From Variovorax sp. V213 (GTDB lineage: Bacteria > Pseudomonadota > Gammaproteobacteria > Burkholderiales > Burkholderiaceae_C), in contig NZ_AP028664.1 of NCBI RefSeq assembly GCF_041154455.1, positions 3,597,001-3,661,000 on the forward strand: a DNA stretch of 64,000 nt, in the 5' to 3' direction. This document shows positions 20,756 through 28,593 of this stretch, piece by piece (within the stretch, counting starts at the first letter, position 1; each line of letters begins with the position of its first letter). The translations under genes were made by a program, and so were the position numbers. The notes under the pieces are model-generated. The model ran no database searches. It saw nothing but the letters and a program-made list of their open reading frames with translations, and had not been told where the DNA came from.

Positions 20756-20971
20756 TCAATCGGGTGCGTTCATCACCCGGTCGAACTCTTCGTCCGCGGG
20801 AACGTTGTCCGCGTCGAGTTCACTGGCATCCGTCAGGTCGATGCCGGTTTCGTCCGACAGCTCGTCGGTGGCTTCGGATTCCGATTCTTCGAAATCTTCG
20901 ACAGGCGAGTCGTCGTCGTCATCCTCTGTCGATGGCGGAGCAGAACGCTTCTGGGCGTCGACGTTGTTCAT
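20756..20971 (-). CDS. Small acidic hypothetical protein
   Basis: This 71-aa protein is strongly acidic: runs of Asp (TEDDDDD), EESESE and repeated DxxD spacing, with few basic residues. The reverse strand shows GAGGAA 6 bases before ATG 20971, a good ribosome site. The frame stays open upstream and contains HHWGYDECLAHAIAEEP just before this ATG, so a longer protein with an unseen start is possible. I do not recognise the family. It probably is cytoplasmic and disordered. It converges with the D-aminoacylase gene and lies 125 bp downstream of the ZIP transporter gene, on the same strand. Confidence 0.55.
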   Translation of the reverse strand: MNNVDAQKRSAPPSTEDDDDDSPVEDFEESESEATDELSDETGIDLTDASELDADNVPADEEFDRVMNAPD

Positions 20972-21096
20972 GATCGGTTCCTCGGCGATGGCATGGGCGA
21001 GACATTCGTCATACCCCCAATGGTGCACCTCTTTCGGGTGCTTTGCGTCATTCCCCTGATCGGCGTCGGTTTCGGAAAGTATCCATTCGCTGCCGG

Positions 21097-22062
21097 TCAG
21101 TCCTTGTGCGCCGGGTTGCCCTCGCCTTCGTGCGCTTGGCCATGCTCCGCGTGGCCGTGTTCCGCATGGCCATGGTCGTGCTCGCCGTGGGCGAGCCGGC
21201 TCACCAGCGTGACGAGTGCAATGCCGACGATCAGCCATGCGATCTGCGCGGCGGTCTGCCGCGCGGGCAGTCGTTTCTGCAACTGGGGAATCAGGTCGGC
21301 CAGCGCCACATAGACGAAGCTGCTGGAGGCCAGCACCAGAAAGTACGGCAACAGCCCGTGCAGCCGATCGACCAGCCACCACCCCACGATGCCGCCGAGC
21401 ATGGTCATGGTGCCGGCCAGCGATACCTTGACCAGCGCCGCACGCTGGTTGGCCGAACTCTGGCGCAGCACCACCAGATCGCCGATGTGATGAGGGATTT
21501 CGTGCGCAAGCACGGCCACGGCCGCAACCAGCCCGAGGCGGATGTCCGCGATGAAGGCCGACGCGATGAGGATGCCATCGCCGAAGCAATGCACGCTGTC
21601 GCCGGTGAGCACCGCCCAGCCGCCGCCCGCGCGGGGCGCATGGCCGTGGCCGTGATCGCCGTGGTCGTGGTGCGCATGGCCATGACCGTGGTCATGCGCA
21701 TGCGCGGCCGCCTGCTGCCCGATCGGTCCCGGCAGCGCGTCGCCGTGGTGATGCTCGTGTCCGTGGTGCCACAGCTCGGCCTTGTCGAGCAGGAAGAAGA
21801 ACACCAGTCCGAACAGCAGCACGCCGAACAGCATCGCGGGCTCGATGCGGCTCTCGAAGGCTTCGGGCAGCAGGTGCATGAAGGCCGTGGCGAGCAGCGC
21901 GCCCGCGGCCAGGCTGAGCAGGTGCTGCGAATTCACGCCGCCCGATCCGCTGCGCACGCCCACGCGCAGGAGCAAGGCGGCCAGCCACACGCTTCCGATG
22001 CCGGCGACCAGGGTGGCCAGGATGATCACTATCAAATTCATAGCTGCAATATCGATGGGCAT
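21097..22062 (-). CDS. ZIP-family metal transporter with His-rich loops
   Basis: This 321-aa protein has about eight predicted helices and ZIP metal-site motifs: SVHCFGDGILI in helix 4 and VLAHEIPHHIGDLVVL in helix 5, whose His and Glu/Asp residues form the transport site. The cytoplasmic loop between helices 3 and 4 (residues about 115-160) is extremely rich in His, Asp and Gly. A second His cluster fills the C-terminal 30 residues. ZIP proteins move zinc or other divalent metals into the cytoplasm. Neither ATG 22062 nor ATG 22041 has a clear ribosome site, so the start is uncertain. Confidence 0.85.
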   Translation of the reverse strand: MPIDIAAMNLIVIILATLVAGIGSVWLAALLLRVGVRSGSGGVNSQHLLSLAAGALLATAFMHLLPEAFESRIEPAMLFGVLLFGLVFFFLLDKAELWHHGHEHHHGDALPGPIGQQAAAHAHDHGHGHAHHDHGDHGHGHAPRAGGGWAVLTGDSVHCFGDGILIASAFIADIRLGLVAAVAVLAHEIPHHIGDLVVLRQSSANQRAALVKVSLAGTMTMLGGIVGWWLVDRLHGLLPYFLVLASSSFVYVALADLIPQLQKRLPARQTAAQIAWLIVGIALVTLVSRLAHGEHDHGHAEHGHAEHGQAHEGEGNPAHKD

Positions 22063-22081
22063 CGATGCCCGATACCGTTCA

Positions 22082-22114
22082 TAAAAAGAGAAAGGCCGTC
22101 ACTGGGACGGCCTT
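22082..22114 (-). terminator. Rho-independent terminator of the dienelactone hydrolase gene
   Basis: AAGGCCGTC at 22092-22100 pairs perfectly with GACGGCCTT at 22106-22114 around a 5-base loop. On the minus strand the hairpin is followed by TTTCTCTTTTTAT. It lies 27 bp after the stop of the gene at 22141, before the ZIP gene, so the two minus-strand genes are separate units. Confidence 0.85.
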
Positions 22115-22140
22115 CGGCGGTGGGTGGCTACAGGCTGTCG

Positions 22141-23040
22141 TCAGACGACGCCATTGGCTTTGAACCAGGCGGTGGCGCGCTGCCATCCGTCTTCGGCCGC
22201 GCTCTTTACATAGCTCGGGCGGTAGTCGGCATGGAACGCGTGGCCTGCTTCGGGATACACGACGAAGCTCGAAGCCTTGGCAGCCGGGGTTCCATTTGCC
22301 AACGCTGCTTTCATCTTATCAACCGTGTCAAGGGGGATGCCCTGGTCCTTGCCGCCGTAGAGGCCGAGCACCGGGGCCTGCAGGTTGGCCGCAACGTCGA
22401 TGGGGTGCCGGGGCGTCAGTTCGCTGGGCTGGCCGACCAGCCGCCCGTACCAGGCCACGCCCGCCTTCACCTTGCCGGTGGCGGCATAGAGCCACACGAA
22501 GCGACCGCCCCAGCAGAAGCCGGTGATGCCGGCCTTGGCCACGTTGCCGCCATTGGCCGATGCATACGAAAGTGCGCCATCGAGGTCTGCCAGCACCTGG
22601 GCATCGGGCACCTTGCTCACGATGTCGGCCTGCAGCTTCGGGATGTCTGTGTAGCTGCGCGGATCGCCCTGCCGCGCATAGAGTTCGGGGGCGATGGCCA
22701 GGTAGCCCAGTTGCGCGAAGCGGCGGCAGGTGTCGGCGATGTACTCGTGCACGCCGAAGATTTCCTGGATCACCAGGATCACGGGCAGCCCGGTCTTGCC
22801 GGCCGGCGCGGCCGCATAGGCCGGCACCTCGAAGCCGTTGACGGTGTACTTGATCGGCCCGGCCTTCAGGCCTTCGGCCGAGGTGCTGATCGCGGTCTGC
22901 GCCATGACCGGCATGACGGCGGCCGCATAGCCCACACCGATGGCGGCCTTGAGTGCGGTGCGGCGCGTGGCGCCCTGCTCTGTGCTCTCGCCGGGGCGAA
23001 GCGAATCGAAATCGGAACGGCTGTCGTCGCGAAGGGACAT
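22141..23040 (-). CDS. Dienelactone hydrolase family protein, Tat-type leader
   Basis: This 299-aa alpha/beta hydrolase shows the dienelactone hydrolase nucleophile motif GFCWGG (Cys in place of Ser), an Asp in GGKDQGIPL and the His in EAGHAFHAD. Together these give a Cys-Asp-His triad. The N-terminus carries a twin-arginine-like leader (ATRRTALKAAIG...VMAQTA, RR at 26-27), so export folded to the periplasm is likely. The frame opens at 23085, but GGAG sits before ATG 23040, which I use. Carboxymethylenebutenolide hydrolysis is the family reaction; the real substrate is unknown. Confidence 0.87.
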   Translation of the reverse strand: MSLRDDSRSDFDSLRPGESTEQGATRRTALKAAIGVGYAAAVMPVMAQTAISTSAEGLKAGPIKYTVNGFEVPAYAAAPAGKTGLPVILVIQEIFGVHEYIADTCRRFAQLGYLAIAPELYARQGDPRSYTDIPKLQADIVSKVPDAQVLADLDGALSYASANGGNVAKAGITGFCWGGRFVWLYAATGKVKAGVAWYGRLVGQPSELTPRHPIDVAANLQAPVLGLYGGKDQGIPLDTVDKMKAALANGTPAAKASSFVVYPEAGHAFHADYRPSYVKSAAEDGWQRATAWFKANGVV

Positions 23041-23166
23041 GGGTGGAGCTCCAGTTGAATCGTCGAACAAAGGGGCATGCGCCAAAACGCACGCCGCAAT
23101 GTAGGCGAAATCAGCCCGGCCCGTACGTCGGCAGGGCTTGATGCCCGCCGAGCCGCGCTAGCTGCG

Positions 23167-23904
23167 CTAGCCGCGATACGCGCGCCGGGCCAGCGCGGAA
23201 GCCAGCACCTGCGCCGGGTCGACCAGGCTCAGCCCGGCCGCGGCGGCCGAACCCTGCAGCCCGAGCGGCACCTCGGTACAGCCCATGATGATGGTGACCG
23301 GCCCGTGGCGTTCCGCGAGCCGCAGCGCCACGTGCGAAAAGCATTCTTCGGCAAGCCGCATGTTGCCCGCCTTCACGCCGTCGAAGATGCCGCGCGTGAT
23401 GATGCGGCGTTCTTCCGCCAGCGGCACATGGCAATCGAGCCCCGCCTCGGCCAGCGCCTGTTCGTAGAGCCGCACGCGGTAGGTGCCCTCGGTGGCCATC
23501 AGCGCCACGTTGCCCGCACCCTGCGCGGCAAGATGCTGCGCCACCTCGCGCGCCATGTGCAGCAGCTCGACCTGCGGAAAGCGCTGCTGCAACCGGTCAT
23601 GCCAGGCATGCGCGGTGTTGCAGGCAATGGCCACCGCCTGGCTGCCCAGCGCGGCAAGGCGCCCCAACGCCTGCAGCATCGGTTCGAGCGGCTGGTGCGC
23701 GCCGTTCTCGGCCGAGCTCAGCGCATCCGTGCGGTCGGGCACCGGCACCTGCGCCAGCCAGTGCTCCGGAAAAGACTGGTCCCGCACCGGCTCCCCCCGC
23801 GCGCGCATCTGCTGGGCGCAGGCCTGCACGAACAGCCGCACGAAGTCGGCCCCCGCCGCAGGTCCCATGCCGCCCAGAATGCCAACTACGTTTGTCGAAA
23901 CCAT
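23167..23904 (-). CDS. Aspartate/glutamate racemase family protein
   Basis: This 245-aa protein has the PLP-independent two-cysteine racemase layout: GILGGMGPAAGADF at the N-terminus, the first catalytic Cys in AIACNTAHAWHD (near residue 95), and the second in IIMGCTEVPL (near 205). Such enzymes (YgeA/RacX type) interconvert L- and D-amino acids, mainly Asp or Glu. AGAGAAAGACC precedes ATG 23904. Copy 3 of the dispersed repeat lies between it and the upstream binding-protein gene, and the two are probably co-transcribed leftward. Confidence 0.88.
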   Translation of the reverse strand: MVSTNVVGILGGMGPAAGADFVRLFVQACAQQMRARGEPVRDQSFPEHWLAQVPVPDRTDALSSAENGAHQPLEPMLQALGRLAALGSQAVAIACNTAHAWHDRLQQRFPQVELLHMAREVAQHLAAQGAGNVALMATEGTYRVRLYEQALAEAGLDCHVPLAEERRIITRGIFDGVKAGNMRLAEECFSHVALRLAERHGPVTIIMGCTEVPLGLQGSAAAAGLSLVDPAQVLASALARRAYRG

Positions 23905-23921
23905 GGTCTTTCTCTGTTTCA

Positions 23922-24010
23922 GGAATACCGCGGAACCGGCTTTGCCGGGCCGCTGGTATTGCCCCCGGTAGGGGGTGGGCGAAGCGATACGAAGTGCGCG
24001 CAGCCTGGGG
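23922..24010 (+). repeat. Dispersed ~90-bp repeat, copy 3
   Basis: This element matches 1306-1395 on the same strand and 5902-5991 on the opposite strand. It occupies almost the whole gap between the racemase start (23904) and the binding-protein stop (24016). Its internal TTGCCCCC...GGGGG stem could fold in the mRNA and so dampen read-through or protect the upstream message. Confidence 0.85.
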
Positions 24011-24015
24011 CGAGC

Positions 24016-24903
24016 TTAGATGGCCGGTTTGTCCGAAGGGGCCTTGATGTTGTCCTTGAGCTGTTGGCTCATGGGCAGGTTCAGCGGCGCGTTCTTCGGC
24101 GGGATCGGCGACATGAACCACTTGGTGTAGAGCTTCTCGAACTCGCCGCTCTTCATCATGCCGATGAAGGTGTCGTCCACCAGCTTCTTGAAAGCCGGGT
24201 CGTCCTTGGGCAGCATGCAGGCATAGGGCTCGACCTGGAGTGCCTCGCCCACCACCTCGTAGTCGGCCGGGTTCTTGGCGTTGGCAATGAGGCCATACAG
24301 CAGGATGTCGTCCATCGCAAACGCCAGGGCACGGTCGCTTTCCACCAGCAGGAATGCGTCGGCGTGGTCCTTGCCGAGTACGATGTCCATGTCGAGATTC
24401 TTCTCGGTGTTGTACTTGCGCATGACCAGCGCATTGGTGGTGCCGGTGGTGCTGGCCACCGTCTTCTTGGCCAGGTCGGCGTAGTTCTTGATCTTGGAAG
24501 ACTTCTTCACCAGCAGCCGCGTGCCGGTGTAGAAATGGTTGACGGCAAAGGCCACGTCCTTGCCGCGTGCACTGTTGTTGGTGGTGGAGCCGCACTCCAG
24601 ATCCACGGTGCCGTTGGTGATCAGCGGAATGCGGTTCTGCGAGGTGACGGGCATCAGCTGCACCTGCAGGCTGGGCTTGTTGAGCTTCTTCTTCACTGCC
24701 TCGACCACGGCGTTGGAGAGTTCGACCGAGAAGCCGATCGGCTTGTTGGGGCCGTCCAGGTAGCTGAAGGGCACCGACGACTCGCGGTAGGCGAGCGTGA
24801 TCTTGCCGGACTCGGCAATCTTGGCCAGCGTGTCGGCGGCCTGGACGCCGGTGGCGGAAAACAGCACCACGGCAGCGGCGGCCATCAATGCGGAGAGTTT
24901 CAT
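24016..24903 (-). CDS. Amino acid ABC transporter substrate-binding protein (GltI/family 3)
   Basis: This 295-aa periplasmic binding protein has a signal peptide (MKLSALMAAAAVVLFSATGVQA) and family 3 features. These include LAYRESSVPFSYLDG...PIGFSVELSNAV and the ligand-binding block ECGSTTNNSARGKDVAF, which resembles glutamate/aspartate-binding GltI. The frame opens at 24996, but GAAGAAGG precedes ATG 24903. No permease or ATPase gene is adjacent, so it is an orphan that must share a transporter encoded elsewhere. It probably forms an operon with the racemase gene downstream. Confidence 0.88.
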   Translation of the reverse strand: MKLSALMAAAAVVLFSATGVQAADTLAKIAESGKITLAYRESSVPFSYLDGPNKPIGFSVELSNAVVEAVKKKLNKPSLQVQLMPVTSQNRIPLITNGTVDLECGSTTNNSARGKDVAFAVNHFYTGTRLLVKKSSKIKNYADLAKKTVASTTGTTNALVMRKYNTEKNLDMDIVLGKDHADAFLLVESDRALAFAMDDILLYGLIANAKNPADYEVVGEALQVEPYACMLPKDDPAFKKLVDDTFIGMMKSGEFEKLYTKWFMSPIPPKNAPLNLPMSQQLKDNIKAPSDKPAI

Positions 24904-25120
24904 GCGAGCCTTCTTCAGATGGGTTGAACGGAACGGCCAGTGTAAGAAGGAGTGACGCACTCCGACAATTCCAATTGAACCCTGGGCCATACCCAAAGGT
25001 TATGGGCTGCAGGGCATGCGGTTTGGCTATGGGCCACGGCGCTTTTGGCATTTCCGGCCGGCGTGGCGGGCCCCTACAGTCGAAACTGTCTCTCTTCCTC
25101 ACTTCCGGAAAGTTGCCTTC
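24904..25120. promoter_or_regulatory. Divergent promoter region between binding-protein and dehydrogenase genes
   Basis: The 217-bp gap separates two divergently transcribed genes and contains no reading frame of its own. TACAGT at 25075-25080 is a possible -10 box for the rightward gene. No convincing -35 box or dyad was identified. Confidence 0.35.
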
Positions 25121-26341
25121 ATGCATGTGTGTGTGCTCGGTGCCGGTATCGTGGGCCTGGCCACCGCCTGGCAACTCGAACGCCAGGGCCATCAAGTCAC
25201 GGTGATCGACCGCGCAGCCCCCGGTGCGGGCGCAAGCGGCGGTAACGGCGCACAGCTCAGCTACTCGTACGTGCAGCCGCTGGCCGACCCGTCGATCTGG
25301 CGCCAGTTGCCCAAGCTGCTGCTCTCGCCCTCTTCTCCGCTCAAGCTGCGGCCTCAACTCGATCCGCTGCAGTGGCGCTGGGGGCTGGCCTTTCTCGCGG
25401 CCTGCAATGCACAAACCTCGCACGACACCACGGCGCAGCTGCTCGCACTGGCCGCGTTGAGCCGGACCGAATTCGAGGCGATGCAGGCGGACATCGCGCC
25501 GGACTGCGATTTTTCGGCCACCGGCAAGCTGGTGCTCTACGCCACCCCCGCATCGCTCGAAGGCGCGCGCGCGCAGCTCGAACTCCAGCGCACCATGGGC
25601 AGCGAGCAGCGCATCGTGTCGTCCGACGAGTGCGTCGCCATCGAGCCCGCGCTCGCGGGCTATCGCAGCCAGATGGCCGGTGGGGTCTACACGCCGAGCG
25701 AATGCGCGGCCGACTGCCTCAAGGTCTGCGCCGAACTCATGCGCGTGCTCAGCGGGCGCGGCGTGCGCTTTCTGCTCGGCGCCGACGTGCACCGCTTCGC
25801 CCGCAGCGAAGGCCGCGTGGCGGCGGTAACGACGAGCGCGGGCGACATCGAGGCCGATGCCTTCGTGATGGCGCTGGGCTCGGCCTCGCACAAGCTGGGG
25901 CGCGCCATTGGCGCCTACCTGCCGGTGTATCCGCTCAAGGGCTACAGCATCACGGTGGAGGTCGATCCTTCTCCGGGCGCCGCACCCCGCGTGAACGTGA
26001 CCGACAGCGCCCGCAAAGTGGTGTTCGCACGCATCGGCTCGAGGCTGCGCGTGGCCGGCATGGCGGAACTGGTGGGGCACGATGCGAGCATTCCGGCCAC
26101 CCGCATCGAGACGCTGGCGGCGGCCACGCGTGCCCTCTTTCCGCATGCAAGCCGGCTCCAAGAACTGCACCCATGGACAGGCATGCGCCCAGCCACGCCC
26201 AAGGGGCTGCCGATCATCGGACGGCTGCCAGGCGCCCCGGCGAACATGCTGTTCAACACCGGCCACGGCGCCCTGGGTTTCACGCTGGCCTTCGGCTCGG
26301 CGCGGCGGATTGCACAAGCCCTGGAGCCCGCGGCCTCCTGA
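25121..26341 (+). CDS. D-amino acid dehydrogenase-like FAD oxidoreductase (DadA family)
   Basis: This 406-aa protein begins with the FAD-binding VCVLGAGIVGLATAWQLERQGHQVTVID and the DadA-specific GASGGNGAQLSYSYVQPLADPS segment. The late WTGMRPATPKGLPIIGR and NTGHGALGFTLAFGS blocks are also typical. DadA oxidises D-amino acids to 2-oxo acids at the membrane, passing electrons to quinones. The earlier in-frame ATG at 25016 lies before the likely promoter, so ATG 25121 is preferred. Its divergent neighbours, an amino acid-binding protein and a racemase, fit a role in D/L amino acid use. Confidence 0.88.
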   Translation: MHVCVLGAGIVGLATAWQLERQGHQVTVIDRAAPGAGASGGNGAQLSYSYVQPLADPSIWRQLPKLLLSPSSPLKLRPQLDPLQWRWGLAFLAACNAQTSHDTTAQLLALAALSRTEFEAMQADIAPDCDFSATGKLVLYATPASLEGARAQLELQRTMGSEQRIVSSDECVAIEPALAGYRSQMAGGVYTPSECAADCLKVCAELMRVLSGRGVRFLLGADVHRFARSEGRVAAVTTSAGDIEADAFVMALGSASHKLGRAIGAYLPVYPLKGYSITVEVDPSPGAAPRVNVTDSARKVVFARIGSRLRVAGMAELVGHDASIPATRIETLAAATRALFPHASRLQELHPWTGMRPATPKGLPIIGRLPGAPANMLFNTGHGALGFTLAFGSARRIAQALEPAAS

Positions 26342-26362
26342 ACGGCCGGCACACAGATCGCG

Positions 26363-27265
26363 TCAGACCGCCTGCTCTATGGCCTCGCGCATGCAGCGCG
26401 TGATGCCGCGCACCGCCACCGAATCGGGCTTTCCCGCAAAACGCAGCGCGCGCACCGGCACCGGAATGTGCGGCTCCAGCGCCAGCACGTCGACCTTGGT
26501 GCTGTCGGCCGAACGGGCCGTGCATCCATCGACCAGCGCCACGCCCAGCCCGTGGTGCGCCATCGACAGCGCGGCGTGATAGGTCTGCACCGTGACCACC
26601 GCCTGCTGGAAGCCCACGCCCGCCTGGCGGCAGGCCTGGCTCAGGCTGGTACCCACCGGGTCGCGGCTGTCGAGCCCGATGACGGGCCGGTCGACCAGGT
26701 CGTGCAGCGCCACCGACCCGTTGCGCACCAGCGCGCGCGAAAGCATTCCCTTGGGCGCGACGCACACCATGCGCGTATCGGCCAGCGTTTCCTGCGTGAG
26801 CGAGGGATGCACCGCGGGGCTGAAGACAAAACCCACGTCGGCCTCCTGCAGCAGCAGCGCCGACATGATCTGCGGAGAGTGCAGCGACTCCACGGTGATC
26901 GAATAGCCCGGGTGCTTTTCGCGGAAGGCCTTGAGCGCACGCGGCAGCACCTCGTAGCTCAGCGCGAGCACGCTCAGGATGCGCAGTTCGCCGGTGTCGC
27001 TGCCCGCGCGCAGGTTGGCGGCAAGGCGCTGCACCTCGTCGAGCTGCGCAAACAGCCGCTCGATGTGCGGATACAGCGTGAGTGCCTCGGTGGTCGGCGT
27101 GAGCCGGCCCTTGGCACGCTGGAACAGCGGAAAGCCCAACTGCAGCTCGGCATGCTGCAAGGTACGGCTCACCGCCGGCTGCGTGATGTTGATGAGCCGC
27201 GCCGCCGCGCTCACGCTGCCCGTGAGCATGATGGCGTTGAAGACCTCGATGTGGCGCAGGCGCAT
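26363..27265 (-). CDS. LysR-family transcriptional regulator
   Basis: This 300-aa protein has an N-terminal winged HTH (MRLRHIEVFNAIMLTGSVSAAARLINITQPAVSRTLQ, residues about 1-60) and a LysR substrate-binding domain from about 90 to 290. Family practice is control of a nearby operon by an amino acid or aromatic effector. It lies 7 bp downstream of an M20 peptidase gene on the same strand and converges with the dadA-like gene. The target genes are not evident. Confidence 0.9.
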   Translation of the reverse strand: MRLRHIEVFNAIMLTGSVSAAARLINITQPAVSRTLQHAELQLGFPLFQRAKGRLTPTTEALTLYPHIERLFAQLDEVQRLAANLRAGSDTGELRILSVLALSYEVLPRALKAFREKHPGYSITVESLHSPQIMSALLLQEADVGFVFSPAVHPSLTQETLADTRMVCVAPKGMLSRALVRNGSVALHDLVDRPVIGLDSRDPVGTSLSQACRQAGVGFQQAVVTVQTYHAALSMAHHGLGVALVDGCTARSADSTKVDVLALEPHIPVPVRALRFAGKPDSVAVRGITRCMREAIEQAV

Positions 27266-27272
27266 GGCCGGG

Positions 27273-28559
27273 TCAGTTGCCAGGGAGCTTGTTGCGGGAG
27301 AGATCCATCACCATGCGGGTTGCAAGATAGAGCCTCGGCTCGATGGAATCGACCAGCACGTATTCGGCATCGGCCGAGTGCGCGCCGAAGCCTTGCAGCC
27401 CGAAGCGCTCGACCACCGGCGCCTTGGTCTTGAGCGCGGCAAAGGCGGCATCGGTGCCGCCGCCGGCCACCGCGTCGTCGGCGCCCAGCGGCCTGCCGAG
27501 CTCGTCCCTGTAGATCTGCTGCGCATGCTTTGCGAGTGCGCGCGAGGCATCGGTGGCCTCGAGCGGCGGGCGGCGCCTTTCGAACTTCATCTCGACCTTG
27601 GCCTCGGGAACGAGCTGCTTCTTCACGCGCTCCTGCACCTGCTGCTCGATGCGGTCGTAGTCGCTCACCTTGAGCACGCGCACGTCGGCGCCCGCGGTGG
27701 CGCTGGCCGGAATCACGTTGCGGTTGCTGCCCGAGCGCGAGATGGTCCAGTTCATCTTGAGACCGGTCGCGGGGTCGGACAGGTCGCGCATCTGCAGGAT
27801 CTGGTGCGAGAGCTCGTAGAGCGCGTTCACGCCCTGCTCCGGCGCCGACCCTGCATGCGAGGCCTTGCCCGTGACGTTCAGCGTGACCGAGGCAATGCCC
27901 GCGGTGGCGAGCGAGAGCTTGTCTTCCTTGACCGAAGCGCCCTCGAACGACAGCACCGCGTCGTGCTCTCCGCCAAGCCGCGTGATGAGCGTGCGCGAAC
28001 CCGGCGAACTGATTTCCTCGTCACCATTGATCAGCACCGTGAGCGTGCCGTAGTCCTTGAACTTCAGCGCCTGCAGCATCGCGACCGTGTGCGTGATGAC
28101 CGCGACGCCCTGCTTGTCGTCGGCAATGCCCAGGCCATAGGCCTTGTCGCCTTCGACGCGGAACGGCTGCTTGTTGAGCATGCCCACGGTGTAGACCGTG
28201 TCCATGTGCGCGATGAGCATGATCTTCTTCTTGCCCGTGCCCTTGAAGGTGGCGCGCACAACGCGGCCGATCTTCTCGGGCGTGTCTTCCATGCGGTAGG
28301 CGTCGGCGCTCGGGTCGATCAGCTCGACCTCGCCGCCCATGGCCTTGAACTTGGCGGCGATGAGGTCGGAGATTTTTTCGAGCCCTTCGAGATCGCGGCT
28401 GCCCGATTCGATGGAGACCAGTTCTTTCAGCGTCTCGAGCAGGGCGGGCTTTTCCTTGGCGGCGAGCGCGGCGATGCGGGCATCGGGCGCGGCAAAGGCG
28501 GTGCCGAGCCATGCGGCGCAGACGGCGGCGAGGAGGAATTTGCGGGGCTGGATTTTCAT
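27273..28559 (-). CDS. M20 family metallopeptidase (CPG2-like), exported; paralogue of the 8780-10048 gene
   Basis: This 428-aa protein has a signal peptide (FLLAAVCAAWLGTAFA). M20 motifs are LIAHMDTVYTVG, GIADDKQGV, NGDEEISSPGS and GGGTDAAFAA. Sequence style and order match the M20 protein at 8780-10048, so the two are paralogues with periplasmic carboxypeptidase or dipeptidase activity. The conserved segment ASHAGSAPEQGVNALYELSHQIL also occurs in near-identical form in the other copy. It lies directly upstream of the LysR gene. PolA is encoded 34 bp beyond its start in the same direction. Confidence 0.88.
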   Translation of the reverse strand: MKIQPRKFLLAAVCAAWLGTAFAAPDARIAALAAKEKPALLETLKELVSIESGSRDLEGLEKISDLIAAKFKAMGGEVELIDPSADAYRMEDTPEKIGRVVRATFKGTGKKKIMLIAHMDTVYTVGMLNKQPFRVEGDKAYGLGIADDKQGVAVITHTVAMLQALKFKDYGTLTVLINGDEEISSPGSRTLITRLGGEHDAVLSFEGASVKEDKLSLATAGIASVTLNVTGKASHAGSAPEQGVNALYELSHQILQMRDLSDPATGLKMNWTISRSGSNRNVIPASATAGADVRVLKVSDYDRIEQQVQERVKKQLVPEAKVEMKFERRRPPLEATDASRALAKHAQQIYRDELGRPLGADDAVAGGGTDAAFAALKTKAPVVERFGLQGFGAHSADAEYVLVDSIEPRLYLATRMVMDLSRNKLPGN

Positions 28560-28593
28560 GGGCGTGCTTCTTCTTTCTTGGTCGGGATTCTGG

